Shown: in pieces, positions 45,619-54,540 of the stretch
Layout: every line of letters begins with the position of its first letter
How positions within the stretch are numbered: the stretch's first letter is position 1
Assembly (NCBI RefSeq): GCF_001310225.1
Contig: NZ_CP012898.1
Location: 1,798,001 to 1,862,000 of the forward strand
Origin: Pseudalgibacter alginicilyticus
GTDB taxonomy: Bacteria > Bacteroidota > Bacteroidia > Flavobacteriales > Flavobacteriaceae
DNA length: 64,000 bases
Direction of reading: 5' to 3'
Made by a program: the position numbers and the translations under genes
Notes under the pieces: generated by a model
What the model was told of the DNA's origin: nothing
Databases searched by the model: none
The model's input: only the letters and a program-made list of their open reading frames with translations

Positions 45619-46605
45619 ATGAAAACTATATTAAGAAGCCCCATATTTGAAAATAATGTTTTAGTAAAAACATTTGAAAAAGACTTCAAAAGCACTGATT
45701 TTAAAGAAAACACAGTTAAAATAGATGATAAATATGGAAAAGGGAATATAATTGAAATTCAATTAAATGGTGTGATAATTTTAATACGAGATTTAAAAAT
45801 CAACGAACATTCTATAAATGTTTTTCATGATTTTCCTTTTTTTAAATTACAATTTGAAATTGAAGGCTCAAGTCACTACATACCTTTCAATAAATTATCT
45901 AAAGAAGTTTACATTCCAAATAACCATTATAATTTATTTTATTTACCTGAAGTTGATGGTGTTTTAAATTACAAAACCAATAACCTTAAAACACTTGAAA
46001 TAATTTTTACTGAAAATTATATAGAAAAAATAATTGGTAAACGTTATAAAAAAACATTAAACAAATTTGGTATGGCTGTTACTAATAAGAGACCTTTCTT
46101 ATTATGGAAAAAAAGCAAACCAATACCAACTGAATTACAAGCACATATAAACGAAATAATTAATTGCAAATATACAAAAGACCTAAAAAAACCTTATTTA
46201 CAAGCTAAAGTGAACGAATTGCTAATATATTTATTAGCTAAAACAAACGAAGAGTACGATAAAAAACCAGACCTTAACTTACCTGAAATAGACTATATAA
46301 ACATTTTAAAAATTGAAACATATATCAGAAATAATTTAAAAGAACCCCTAACAATTTCAGAACTAGCTTTTGTGGCTGGAATGAATACATCAAAACTTAA
46401 ACAAGCCTTTAAAATTGTTTTTTCTACTACCATTTTTAAATATATTACCAGACTGAGAATGGAAAAAGCAAAATACCTTATCGAAAAGGAAGCTTATACT
46501 ATTAATGAAGCATCTTATGAAATAGGATATAAACATGCGCATCATTTTACAACTGCTTTTAAAAAAACATACGGAATTTTACCTAGCAAATTAATTTTAA
46601 AATAA
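45619..46605 (+). CDS. AraC-family regulator (PchR-like)
   Basis: 328 residues with a long N-terminal ligand-sensing region and a C-terminal double helix-turn-helix from about residue 235: LTISELAFVAGMNTSKLKQA and INEASYEIGYKHAHHFTTAF. The architecture matches PchR-type activators, which sense a siderophore taken up by the receptor they control. It is divergent from the TonB receptor. It ends at a strong hairpin shared with the convergent dps gene. Confidence 0.87.
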   Translation: MKTILRSPIFENNVLVKTFEKDFKSTDFKENTVKIDDKYGKGNIIEIQLNGVIILIRDLKINEHSINVFHDFPFFKLQFEIEGSSHYIPFNKLSKEVYIPNNHYNLFYLPEVDGVLNYKTNNLKTLEIIFTENYIEKIIGKRYKKTLNKFGMAVTNKRPFLLWKKSKPIPTELQAHINEIINCKYTKDLKKPYLQAKVNELLIYLLAKTNEEYDKKPDLNLPEIDYINILKIETYIRNNLKEPLTISELAFVAGMNTSKLKQAFKIVFSTTIFKYITRLRMEKAKYLIEKEAYTINEASYEIGYKHAHHFTTAFKKTYGILPSKLILK

Positions 46606-46632
46606 AAAGAGCCTCAATATGAGGCTCTTTTT
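46604..46632. terminator. Bidirectional terminator between AraC and dps genes
   Basis: Perfect 12-bp stem (46604-46615 with 46621-46632) with loop AATAT; A-run on one side and T-run on the other, serving both convergent genes. Confidence 0.85.
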
Positions 46633-46653
46633 TAATATTATAATGAATACTTA

Positions 46654-47133
46654 CTAAACCGTTTCGCCTAACCAGGCTTTCATCATCCAAACTGTTTTTT
46701 CTTGTTCGGTAATAAAATCACTCATCATAGAATTTGTTCCCTCATCATCGGCATCTCCAGATTTATCTAAAATTTGTCTTTCAATTTGCAATAATTTAGC
46801 TAAAGAATCTACAATTAATTGTACTGCTTTTTCATCTTCAGATATATTTTTACCCACAGGCACCTCAGCCTTTGCCGAGTAGTCTTCAAACGTATGCAAA
46901 GGAGTTTCTCCTAAAGTTAAAATACGCTCTGCTATTTCATCAACTTTTGCGTTAGCATCAGTATAAAGCTCTTCAAATTTTACATGTAAATCAAAAAAAC
47001 GTTTTCCTTTAATGTTCCAATGAATGCCTCTCAAATTTTGATAATAAATTTGAAAATTAGCCAATAAGCTATTCAAATCTTTTGCCAAATTTTTTGTTTT
47101 TTCCGTGTCTAATCCTAAACTATTTAATGTCAT
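46654..47133 (-). CDS. dps: Dps-family ferritin-like DNA-protection protein
   Basis: 159 residues. The inter-subunit ferroxidase ligands are in HWNIKGKRFFDLHVKFEELY and VDEIAERILTLG. It forms a dodecamer that oxidises and stores iron with peroxide and protects DNA. It is divergent from oxyR with 106 bases between. An exact -7 box TAAATTTG (minus strand, 47168-47161) lies about 28 bases before the start, and the pairing with oxyR suggests peroxide control. Confidence 0.93.
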   Translation of the reverse strand: MTLNSLGLDTEKTKNLAKDLNSLLANFQIYYQNLRGIHWNIKGKRFFDLHVKFEELYTDANAKVDEIAERILTLGETPLHTFEDYSAKAEVPVGKNISEDEKAVQLIVDSLAKLLQIERQILDKSGDADDEGTNSMMSDFITEQEKTVWMMKAWLGETV

Positions 47134-47160
47134 GATATTATGTATTTAAATTATCTACTA

Positions 47161-47168
47161 CAAATTTA
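47161..47168 (-). promoter_or_regulatory. -7 box for dps
   Basis: Minus-strand TAAATTTG, exact TAnnTTTG, start codon about 28 bases downstream. Confidence 0.55.
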
Positions 47169-47239
47169 ATCTATAATTAACACTTATTATCATAAATTTT
47201 ATTGATAGTTTTTATATTTTTATAGTCTAAATTGATACT

Positions 47240-48178
47240 ATGACTATTACACAATTATACTATGTTTTAGCGGTTGCAGAAAACCAAAATTTCACAAAAG
47301 CTGCTGAAAAATGTTTTGTTACACAACCCACTCTAAGCATGCAAATCCAGAAACTTGAAGAGCAACTTGAAGTACAGATATTTGATCGGAGCAAGAAACC
47401 TATTGAACTAACAGATGTTGGCAGAAAAATTGTTAATCAAGCCCGAAATATTGTTAACGAATCGTATAGAATTCAAGATATCGTAGACCAACAAAAGGGC
47501 TTTATTGGCGGTGAATTTAAATTAGGAATTATACCAACGGTTATGCCTACATTACTTCCCATGTTTTTAAAATCTTTTATTAAAAAGCACCCCAAAGTAA
47601 AACTCAAAATAGAAGAACTGACAACAGAGGAAATTATAACCAGAATTAATGACGGACATTTAGATGCGGCCATTGCTGCAACTCCACTTGAAAACGAAAA
47701 CATAAAAGAACGTGTTTTATATTTTGAACCCTTTGTTAGCTACATTCCGAAAAACCACAGATTACACGGTAATAAAAAAATTGAAATTTCAGAATTAGAC
47801 ATTAATGACATGTTACTTCTAGAAGATGGTCACTGTTTTCGCGATGGTGTAATTAATCTATGTAAAGCCTTTAAAAGCAATTCAGAAGATAAATTTCAAT
47901 TAGAAAGTGGCAGTATTGAAACTCTTATTAAACTTTCTAACGAAGGTTTAGGCATGACTCTTCTACCTTATCTACATACATTAGATATTAACGAAAAGGA
48001 AAAAGAAAACCTACATTTCTTTAATGATCCTTCCCCAGCGCGAGAAGTAAGCCTTATTTACCATAAAAGTGAATTAAAAATGCAAATTATTGAAGCCTTA
48101 CAAGATGTTATTTCAGGTATTATACGTGGAGCTATTACTTTTCAGAATGTAAAAATTATCAGCCCTATAGTTAAATGA
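47240..48178 (+). CDS. oxyR: Peroxide-sensing LysR-family regulator OxyR
   Basis: 312 residues. N-terminal LysR helix-turn-helix (NFTKAAEKCFVTQPTLSMQI) and a substrate-binding-like C-terminal domain. The segment LEDGHCFRD then INLC carries Cys199 and Cys208, the same spacing and even the same numbering as the disulfide pair of E. coli OxyR, so peroxide sensing is well supported. Divergent from dps, its probable target. The intergenic ATAG/CTAT-like half-sites could be its operator, but no clean copy of the published consensus is present. Confidence 0.93.
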   Translation: MTITQLYYVLAVAENQNFTKAAEKCFVTQPTLSMQIQKLEEQLEVQIFDRSKKPIELTDVGRKIVNQARNIVNESYRIQDIVDQQKGFIGGEFKLGIIPTVMPTLLPMFLKSFIKKHPKVKLKIEELTTEEIITRINDGHLDAAIAATPLENENIKERVLYFEPFVSYIPKNHRLHGNKKIEISELDINDMLLLEDGHCFRDGVINLCKAFKSNSEDKFQLESGSIETLIKLSNEGLGMTLLPYLHTLDINEKEKENLHFFNDPSPAREVSLIYHKSELKMQIIEALQDVISGIIRGAITFQNVKIISPIVK

Positions 48179-48305
48179 CATATGGCATTTATCATATTTA
48201 ATATAAAACAAACTTCTTTCACTTACTAAAATTCAAGAACTAATTAATAAAAAACACTCTTTAAATTTGAAAACCATAAGCGTGCCCATTACAAATTAGC
48301 GATAT

Positions 48306-48335
48306 AAAAAAAGCGACAATATTGTCGCTTTTTTT
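48306..48335 (-). terminator. Intrinsic terminator after the small conserved gene
   Basis: Perfect 30-base palindrome with core GCGACAATATTGTCGC flanked by seven A and seven T. It lies 6 bases past the stop of the 65-residue gene on the minus strand and could also end oxyR transcripts. Confidence 0.8.
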
Positions 48336-48341
48336 TAACAT

Positions 48342-48539
48342 TTATGGTTTAAGATAAATTAAACACTGATTTAATTCAGGGTTCTGCTGAACAAGAGAAT
48401 GAATAAATATTTTCAATTCTTCTATCTCATAAGGCAATAAACGCTCCAAGGCTTTTTGCACTTCTCTGCAGAACAGTGTTGCATCAAAACTTACTTTATT
48501 AAGAACTGTTTTGGTATACTCAAGCATTGCTCTAGCCAT
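48342..48539 (-). CDS. Small conserved flavobacterial protein, unknown function
   Basis: 65 residues, MARAMLEYTKTVLNKVSFD at the start, predicted all-helical, ending in NQCLIYLKP. Small proteins beginning MARAMLEYTKTVL and carrying FDxxLF-x-K/REL-like helices are widespread in Flavobacteriaceae, usually as single genes. A strong terminator follows the stop directly. No motif tells the function. The preceding 400-base gap (48540-48939) is very AT-rich and holds only the promoter of the T9SS gene. Confidence 0.75.
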   Translation of the reverse strand: MARAMLEYTKTVLNKVSFDATLFCREVQKALERLLPYEIEELKIFIHSLVQQNPELNQCLIYLKP

Positions 48540-48884
48540 GATTAATGTAGGGATTTGGTTTGTAAAATTTCAAAGTAGTTTTCTTCAATAAAATTCAATT
48601 TTGGTTTTTAAAAGTAATTAAAAATTTATAATAAAGTAATGTGAAAACTTATTTTAACAATTAATTAAATATTGAAAATTTTTAACCTCATTAAACTGTT
48701 TTTTTGATTAAAAACCAATAATTATCCACTTACTGAAATTATAATTTTGACGAATTAACAATTTATAAATTTAAACAGCAAAACATTTAACCTCTTTTGT
48801 CGTCAAAAAACGCATTTTAACTGATTAAATACTATTTTCATCGATTAAATACATTTATTCACGATTACACAACAACAATATTAA

Positions 48885-48892
48885 TATATTTG
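48885..48892 (+). promoter_or_regulatory. -7 box for the T9SS surface-protein gene
   Basis: Exact TATATTTG, 48 bases before the start codon. The remainder of the 48540-48939 gap shows no gene. Confidence 0.5.
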
Positions 48893-48939
48893 GTATTCAT
48901 ATTAATTGCTATTAACGCTTCCAATCTCTCTCTAAAAAC

Positions 48940-51900
48940 ATGAAGTCTAACCAGTATTTATTGACTCTTTCTGTATTACTACTTTTTAATATCATTTATT
49001 CACAAACTGGCCCTGGAGGAGTCGGCAATAACACCTCAAACGGTCTGTGGTTAACTGCTGATAATTTACCCTTAACTAATAACGACTTTGTAGATACTTG
49101 GTTTGATGCTTCAGGAAACAATAATCACGCATTTGCTATAACAGACGAACAACCAATATACTTAGCAACAAGTAGCTTAAATAACATGCCTTGCATTCGT
49201 ATGGATGGTTATAATGATCAATTAGAAATAAACGATGCAAACATATTAGATGGTACAATTGGCATGACACTATTTACTATTTTAAGACCAAATAACCTTA
49301 ACGGTAACCCACGCGGTATATTAGGCAAAAGAATAACCCACACAACCGATGTTGATTATGCTTACACGTGGTTTTTCCACAATAACAACTACATCAATGT
49401 AGACATTAACACCAATAATAATAGATTTAATACACAACCAACAGGATTTTCAAATGCCACAAATTACCTACTCGAAATGAGCTTTGATGGTTCTTTACTT
49501 AATCATCAAAGATCAAAAGTTTACAGTGCAGGAAAATTGATTACTGAAAATTATGAATATTCAAACACCATAATAAACAGTGCCTCCAACTTAACAATTG
49601 GTGTTTTACCTGGCAACAATTCTTCTTATTTTGGAGCTGATATCGCTGAACTAATACACTATAATTACACACTTAATAACGCTGAACAAATAATAGTAAA
49701 TAATTATTTATCTGCTAAATACAATATAAACTTAGATTCAGATGATATATACCAACAAGACAACCCTGTCAATGGAGATTTTGATCATAATGTGGCAGGA
49801 ATAGGCCAAGCATCTGATGGCTCACAACATACCGATTCACAAGGAAGCGGTATAGTACGCATTAGCCATCCATCTTCGTTATCCAATAACGAATTTTTAT
49901 TTTGGGGAGAGGAAACAAAAATTAAGAACTATAATTTTAGTTCTAATTCCAGCAACTATTCAGAACAGTTGAATTCTAGGTGGCAGATTAGCTCATTGGG
50001 TAACCTAGGCTCCGTAACAGTAGCTTTTGATATTAGTAGTATGAACCTATCAGGTATAAACACCTCTTGCTCATATCTACAATTAGTAATAGACAACGAT
50101 TACAACTTTACATCTCCTGAAAGCGTATATAACTTAAACATAAATGCTTCGGAAACTAAAGCACAAACAATAACTGCTGCTATATTTAATTCAAATGATT
50201 ATTTCACACTTCGCTACATAGACAAAATTGTTTGGGATGGTTTTAATTTTTTTAATGGCTCTGTATCGGGAACAAATGCACCCAATACTTACGATTCTTG
50301 TTTAAAATTAGTCATAAAAGCTGGAACTCCCGCTACCCTTACCGAAAATGCACACGTCAGAGAAATAGAAATTGAATCGGGAGCAACATTAAATGTAGCA
50401 GAAGGCATTTTATTAGAAGTTGAAAACGGCATTAAAAATAATGGTAGTATAAATCTTTTTACTGAAGCGCAACTTATACAAAATCACATAGGCTCTAATT
50501 TTAATACTGGAACAGGAACCACGACAGTTAAACAACAAGGCACTGGCAACTCATTCAGTTACAACTATTGGAGTTCGCCTGTTAACACCTCTAATGACAC
50601 GTGGCAAATAGTAAATTTAGAGGACACCAATGGAGTAATACCTTTCATATACGGTGCTTATGCTGCAGATCACACAACTTCCCCTATTACACTAAGTAGC
50701 AGATGGCTATACACATTTAATGGGCCAGACGACTATAATACTTGGAAACAAATTGGAATTAACACCAATATAGCACCCGGCATAGGCTACACCATGAAAG
50801 GATCAGGAAGCGGTACTAATCAAGAATATATTTTTAGAGGCAAACTAAATAATGGTGATTATACAACACCAATTATAGCACCTGGTAATCAAATTTTAAT
50901 TGGCAACCCTTACCCATCTGCTTTAGATGCGGATAAATTTATAGCTGAAAACATAGGAGTGATTGATGCTATTTATTTTTGGGAATCTTTTGCTGGAAAT
51001 AACAGCCATTATTTAGCCAATTATGAAGGCGGATATGCTACGCGCAATATAATGATGGGTACTCATGCAACAATAGATACTTCAGGCTTAACAAGCGGAG
51101 AAAACACTGCTGGAATAACCAAACCCGAACCTACTCAATTTATTAGTGTTGGACAAGGCTTTTTTGTAGAATCTACAGCACATACAGACGCAACACTAAA
51201 CTTCAACAATGGACAGAGGGCCTTTGCCAAAAATTCTAACAATAGTACCATTTTCTATAAAAACAGCAACACTAAAAACCAACAAGTTACTTCCGAGGAC
51301 ACAAGACCTAAATTATGGTTTTCAGTGATAGACCCTAAAGGCTATAAAAAAACCATAGGATTGGGCTATGACACAAACACCACCCTTCAATATGATAGAG
51401 CCTACGATACTGAACCATTAAATTATTTAAAAGATTTCTTGTATTGGACATTGGAATCAAAAAAGTTAGTCATCCAAGCCCTCCCTGAAATAAATATTAA
51501 TGACATTTTACCTTTAGTCATGGAGGTAAGTAGCCCAGGTTTATTTGAATTTTCAATAAGCAAAATGGAAAACATCCCCGATAATTTGAATATTTATTTA
51601 TTAGACAACCAACAGAATGTTTACTATAGCTTAAGAGACAGTGTAGCACAACTGCTTTTAAATACAAAAGGTACTCAAAATCAATTCTCTATTGTATTTC
51701 AAAAACAAAACACATTAGGAGCCATTGAATTTAATAATAATGCTTTTATATCCTACAACGCTAATTTAAAAACCTTAAAATTATATTACAATAAACCTAT
51801 ATCAAACATTAAAAACTTAAGTTTTTATAATACTTTGGGACAAGAAGTGAAACGTATTAAAGCACCAAGTTCTAATTTTATTAATATTTCTCAATTAAAT

Positions 51901-51975
51901 GATGGAGTTTACATTCTTAAAGTTGAAACAAAAAGCGGCACTCTGTTAAGAAGTATCAAATTTGTAAAATATTAA
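48940..51975 (+). CDS. T9SS-secreted surface protein with LamG-like domain
   Basis: 1011 residues. Signal peptide (LLTLSVLLLFNIIYS), then a concanavalin-A/LamG-like region (residues about 25-260: GLWLTADNLPL, WFDASGNNNHAF, IAELIHYNYTL). A long beta-rich middle follows, with a SGATLNVAEGILLEVENG-type stretch (about 480-500) common in flavobacterial surface proteins. The C-terminal type-A sorting domain of about 80 residues contains LSFYNTLGQEVKRI and LNDGVYILKVET and ends SIKFVKY. It is translocated by the type IX system and attached to or released from the cell surface. Adhesion or polymer binding is likely; no catalytic motif was seen. Confidence 0.87.
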   Translation: MKSNQYLLTLSVLLLFNIIYSQTGPGGVGNNTSNGLWLTADNLPLTNNDFVDTWFDASGNNNHAFAITDEQPIYLATSSLNNMPCIRMDGYNDQLEINDANILDGTIGMTLFTILRPNNLNGNPRGILGKRITHTTDVDYAYTWFFHNNNYINVDINTNNNRFNTQPTGFSNATNYLLEMSFDGSLLNHQRSKVYSAGKLITENYEYSNTIINSASNLTIGVLPGNNSSYFGADIAELIHYNYTLNNAEQIIVNNYLSAKYNINLDSDDIYQQDNPVNGDFDHNVAGIGQASDGSQHTDSQGSGIVRISHPSSLSNNEFLFWGEETKIKNYNFSSNSSNYSEQLNSRWQISSLGNLGSVTVAFDISSMNLSGINTSCSYLQLVIDNDYNFTSPESVYNLNINASETKAQTITAAIFNSNDYFTLRYIDKIVWDGFNFFNGSVSGTNAPNTYDSCLKLVIKAGTPATLTENAHVREIEIESGATLNVAEGILLEVENGIKNNGSINLFTEAQLIQNHIGSNFNTGTGTTTVKQQGTGNSFSYNYWSSPVNTSNDTWQIVNLEDTNGVIPFIYGAYAADHTTSPITLSSRWLYTFNGPDDYNTWKQIGINTNIAPGIGYTMKGSGSGTNQEYIFRGKLNNGDYTTPIIAPGNQILIGNPYPSALDADKFIAENIGVIDAIYFWESFAGNNSHYLANYEGGYATRNIMMGTHATIDTSGLTSGENTAGITKPEPTQFISVGQGFFVESTAHTDATLNFNNGQRAFAKNSNNSTIFYKNSNTKNQQVTSEDTRPKLWFSVIDPKGYKKTIGLGYDTNTTLQYDRAYDTEPLNYLKDFLYWTLESKKLVIQALPEININDILPLVMEVSSPGLFEFSISKMENIPDNLNIYLLDNQQNVYYSLRDSVAQLLLNTKGTQNQFSIVFQKQNTLGAIEFNNNAFISYNANLKTLKLYYNKPISNIKNLSFYNTLGQEVKRIKAPSSNFINISQLNDGVYILKVETKSGTLLRSIKFVKY

Positions 51976-52076
51976 CGCCTTTTATTTTTTTTAATTAACT
52001 ATTTATTTAACTGAAGTAGAAAAACATTAACGTATTGCAATTACTATTAACCTAACCATTTAACTAAATAACACTT

Positions 52077-52877
52077 TTAAAACCTATTATCACCATCCAA
52101 CAAATCTCCCAAACCACCTAAGATACTACCTTCACCTTTATCTTTTCCTCCTGCTCTTGGTGCAGACGCTAACACCCTACCAGCTAACCTGCTAAATGGC
52201 AAGGATTGTATATAAACTGTTCCAGGGCCTTGAAGCTTAGCAAAAAACAAACCTTCACCTCCAAAAATGGTGTTTTTAATACCTCCAACAAATTCAATAT
52301 CGTAATCTACAGATTGATCAAAACCAACAATACAACCAGTATCTACCCTTAAAGTTTCTCCCGCTTTGAGTTCTTTCGTAGCCATAGTACCTCCTGCATG
52401 CACAAATGCCATACCATCTCCTTCTAATTTCTGCATTATAAAACCTTCACCTCCAAAAAGTCCTCGACCTAATTTTTTAGAAAACTCAATACCAACACTC
52501 ACACCTTTTGCCGCACACAAAAAAGCATCTTTTTGACAAATAAATTTCCCAGCAAAACGGGTTAAATCTATAGGTATAATTTTACCTGGATATGGAGATG
52601 CAAAGCTCACATTACGTTTACCACTCAAATTGTTATAAAATGCTGTCATAAACAAACTCTCACCAGTAAGAATACGCTTTCCAGCTCCTAAAATCTTTCC
52701 TAAAAAGCCCGAATCATTTTGTGAGCCATCCCCAAAAATAGTTTCCATTTTTATACCATCATCCATCATCATAAAACTACCAGCTTCGGCAACAACACCT
52801 TCTTGTGGATCCAGCTCTATTTCAACATATTGCATTTCTTCACCATAAATTCTATAGTCTATTTCGTGTGCAGTCAT
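52077..52877 (-). CDS. TIGR00266/AIM24-family protein
   Basis: 266 residues of a beta-helical AIM24 fold with many glycine-rich turns: [58 protein letters not shown]. The two FGGEG repeats are typical of the family. Cytoplasmic, no signal. It is followed upstream on the same strand by a DUF4442 gene (98-base gap). Molecular function unknown in bacteria. Confidence 0.87.
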   Translation of the reverse strand: MTAHEIDYRIYGEEMQYVEIELDPQEGVVAEAGSFMMMDDGIKMETIFGDGSQNDSGFLGKILGAGKRILTGESLFMTAFYNNLSGKRNVSFASPYPGKIIPIDLTRFAGKFICQKDAFLCAAKGVSVGIEFSKKLGRGLFGGEGFIMQKLEGDGMAFVHAGGTMATKELKAGETLRVDTGCIVGFDQSVDYDIEFVGGIKNTIFGGEGLFFAKLQGPGTVYIQSLPFSRLAGRVLASAPRAGGKDKGEGSILGGLGDLLDGDNRF

Positions 52878-52975
52878 TTTTTAATATTTTAAAAGTTTAT
52901 CTATTTATTGGTTTAGAATTAGCTTGTTTTGTTACAAAAAAAACAAGATTAATTTGCTTAACATGAATATACTAA

Positions 52976-53431
52976 TTAAGTTTTTACTTTTATACTCCAC
53001 TCAAAATTAAAATTAGAAACTTGAATTCCTGCTTCATTGACTCCAATAGATTGCATCCAAAAAGTTTGCCCTTCACCTGTTTTAATAGCAGTACTTAAAA
53101 CATCTTCAATCAATTTACCATCAATACAAGTAAACGTAATTTTACCCGTTGCCTTTTTCGTAAAATTACCATTATTGTTAGCAACAAGCATAGAAATATT
53201 TTTACCACTTTCTTTTATCTTACCCAAAACTAAAGCTCCTGTAGCTAATTCTGCAGCCATACCTTGTACTGCCCAAAACATGGACTTAAATGGATTTTGA
53301 TTAATCCATTTGTGTTTGACAACAACGATACACTTTTGGTCATCAATATATTTTACACGTACCCCACTAAAATAAGCAGACGGTAATTTGAACATATTAA
53401 AAGTATTTATTTTACCAGGACTTAAAACCAT
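52976..53431 (-). CDS. DUF4442 hotdog-fold protein (thioesterase-like)
   Basis: 151 residues. Hotdog-family features: KWINQNPFKSMFWAVQGMAAELATGAL contains the central helix (described by its core QGMAAELATG), and GQTFWMQSIGVNEAGIQVS the last strands. Related proteins are acyl-CoA thioesterases, but DUF4442 members have no proven activity that I know. It is divergent from the DUF4870 gene. Confidence 0.82.
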   Translation of the reverse strand: MVLSPGKINTFNMFKLPSAYFSGVRVKYIDDQKCIVVVKHKWINQNPFKSMFWAVQGMAAELATGALVLGKIKESGKNISMLVANNNGNFTKKATGKITFTCIDGKLIEDVLSTAIKTGEGQTFWMQSIGVNEAGIQVSNFNFEWSIKVKT

Positions 53432-53537
53432 ATTTCTTATTTTTTCACCTAATGTATTGAAAAAAAACGACTCTATTAAATGTTAATTTTATGTTAAAAA
53501 TTAGTACTATGCGTAACAAAGTACCTTTTTTAAGACA

Positions 53538-53545
53538 TATATTTG
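53538..53545 (+). promoter_or_regulatory. -7 box for the DUF4870 gene
   Basis: Exact TATATTTG. It overlaps a possible TTG start at 53543, which therefore cannot be translated from this promoter and fixes the ATG at 53573 as the start. Confidence 0.55.
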
Positions 53546-53572
53546 CATAAGAAACTATTATATGTTTTAATC

Positions 53573-54019
53573 ATGCCCAATAACCATCAAAAAAATATTG
53601 CCACTTTTATACATTTATCAATATTCAGTAAATTTATTATTCCTTTTGGAAATTTTATTGGTCCGGTTGTTTTATGGGCTGCAAACAAAGACAAATCTGA
53701 GTATATAAACAACCATGGTAAACAAGCCATTAATTTTCAAATAAGCATCTTACTTTATACTTTAATAATAGGTCTGTTAACCCTACCATTTTTTCTATAC
53801 AATCTGTTTCCAATAAGTAATTTTTTAAATTTCAATGAAGTAGTTAATTTTGAAATGAATGTCCACAAACTGAACTCTTTATTTCTCATGGCTGGCGGAT
53901 TAGCCATTTTGGCCTTGTTAGGATTCATTTTAGAATTCATTTTAATTATAATAGCCAGTTTGAAAGCACGAGATGGCCAACTATATAAATACCCATTTAC
54001 TATAAATTTTTTAAAATAA
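53573..54019 (+). CDS. DUF4870-domain membrane protein
   Basis: 148 residues from the ATG at 53573 (MPNNHQKNIATFIHLS). The DUF4870 signature is FIGPVVLWAANKDKSEYINNHGKQAINFQ, seen here at about 27-55 (core INNHGKQAINFQ). Membrane segments follow: LYTLIIGLLTLPFFLYNLF and AILALLGFILEFILIIIASL. Common single-gene membrane protein of unknown role. It is followed by the PadR-PspC cluster after 176 bases. Confidence 0.85.
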   Translation: MPNNHQKNIATFIHLSIFSKFIIPFGNFIGPVVLWAANKDKSEYINNHGKQAINFQISILLYTLIIGLLTLPFFLYNLFPISNFLNFNEVVNFEMNVHKLNSLFLMAGGLAILALLGFILEFILIIIASLKARDGQLYKYPFTINFLK

Positions 54020-54195
54020 TTTCATCAATATAATCATCAAATCAGTCAAAAAATGAACAGTTTAAAAGAATTAAAATGTATTAGAACATAAAATAAACTC
54101 CTAAAAGTTAATGTTCAACATGAAGTTTAAAGCAAATTACATTTCTGTGCTAATCACAGTCTAAGCATGACTTCTAAAAAAAATTAAAGCAACAA

Positions 54196-54540
54196 ATGAA
54201 AATAGAAAACACAAAAGCACAAATGCGAAAAGGTGTTTTAGAATACTGCATATTATCTGTATTAAAAGACGATGACGCATATGTTGCAGAAATTTTAGAC
54301 ACTTTAAAAGGCGCTAAATTGCTTGTGGTAGAAGGAACCATTTATCCACTATTAACAAGATTAAAAAATGCAGGGCTTCTTAATTACCGTTGGGAGGAAT
54401 CCTCCTCTGGACCACCAAGAAAATATTACGGCCTAACAGAAACAGGAAAATTATTCTTAGATGAACTAACTAATACTTGGATTGAATTACAAAACGCAGT
54501 AAACATAGTAACAAGCCAAAAAAAGAAAAACAATGAATAA
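54196..54540 (+). CDS. PadR-family transcriptional regulator
   Basis: 114 residues. Winged helix: MRKGVLEYCILSVLKDDDAY opens the DNA-binding domain, VVEGTIYPLLTRLKNAGLLN is the recognition region, and PPRKYYGLTETGKLFL the wing. Short C-terminal helix as in subfamily-2 PadR. Its last 8 bases overlap the PspC gene, so translation is coupled and it probably controls its own operon. A CTGTG-CTAAT-CACAG inverted repeat at 54145-54159, 36 bases upstream, is a candidate operator. Confidence 0.88.
   Translation: MKIENTKAQMRKGVLEYCILSVLKDDDAYVAEILDTLKGAKLLVVEGTIYPLLTRLKNAGLLNYRWEESSSGPPRKYYGLTETGKLFLDELTNTWIELQNAVNIVTSQKKKNNE

Noticed and set aside
53543-53575. TTG start giving a 10-residue longer DUF4870 protein
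   Set aside because: The codon lies inside the -7 box, so it would not be in the transcript.
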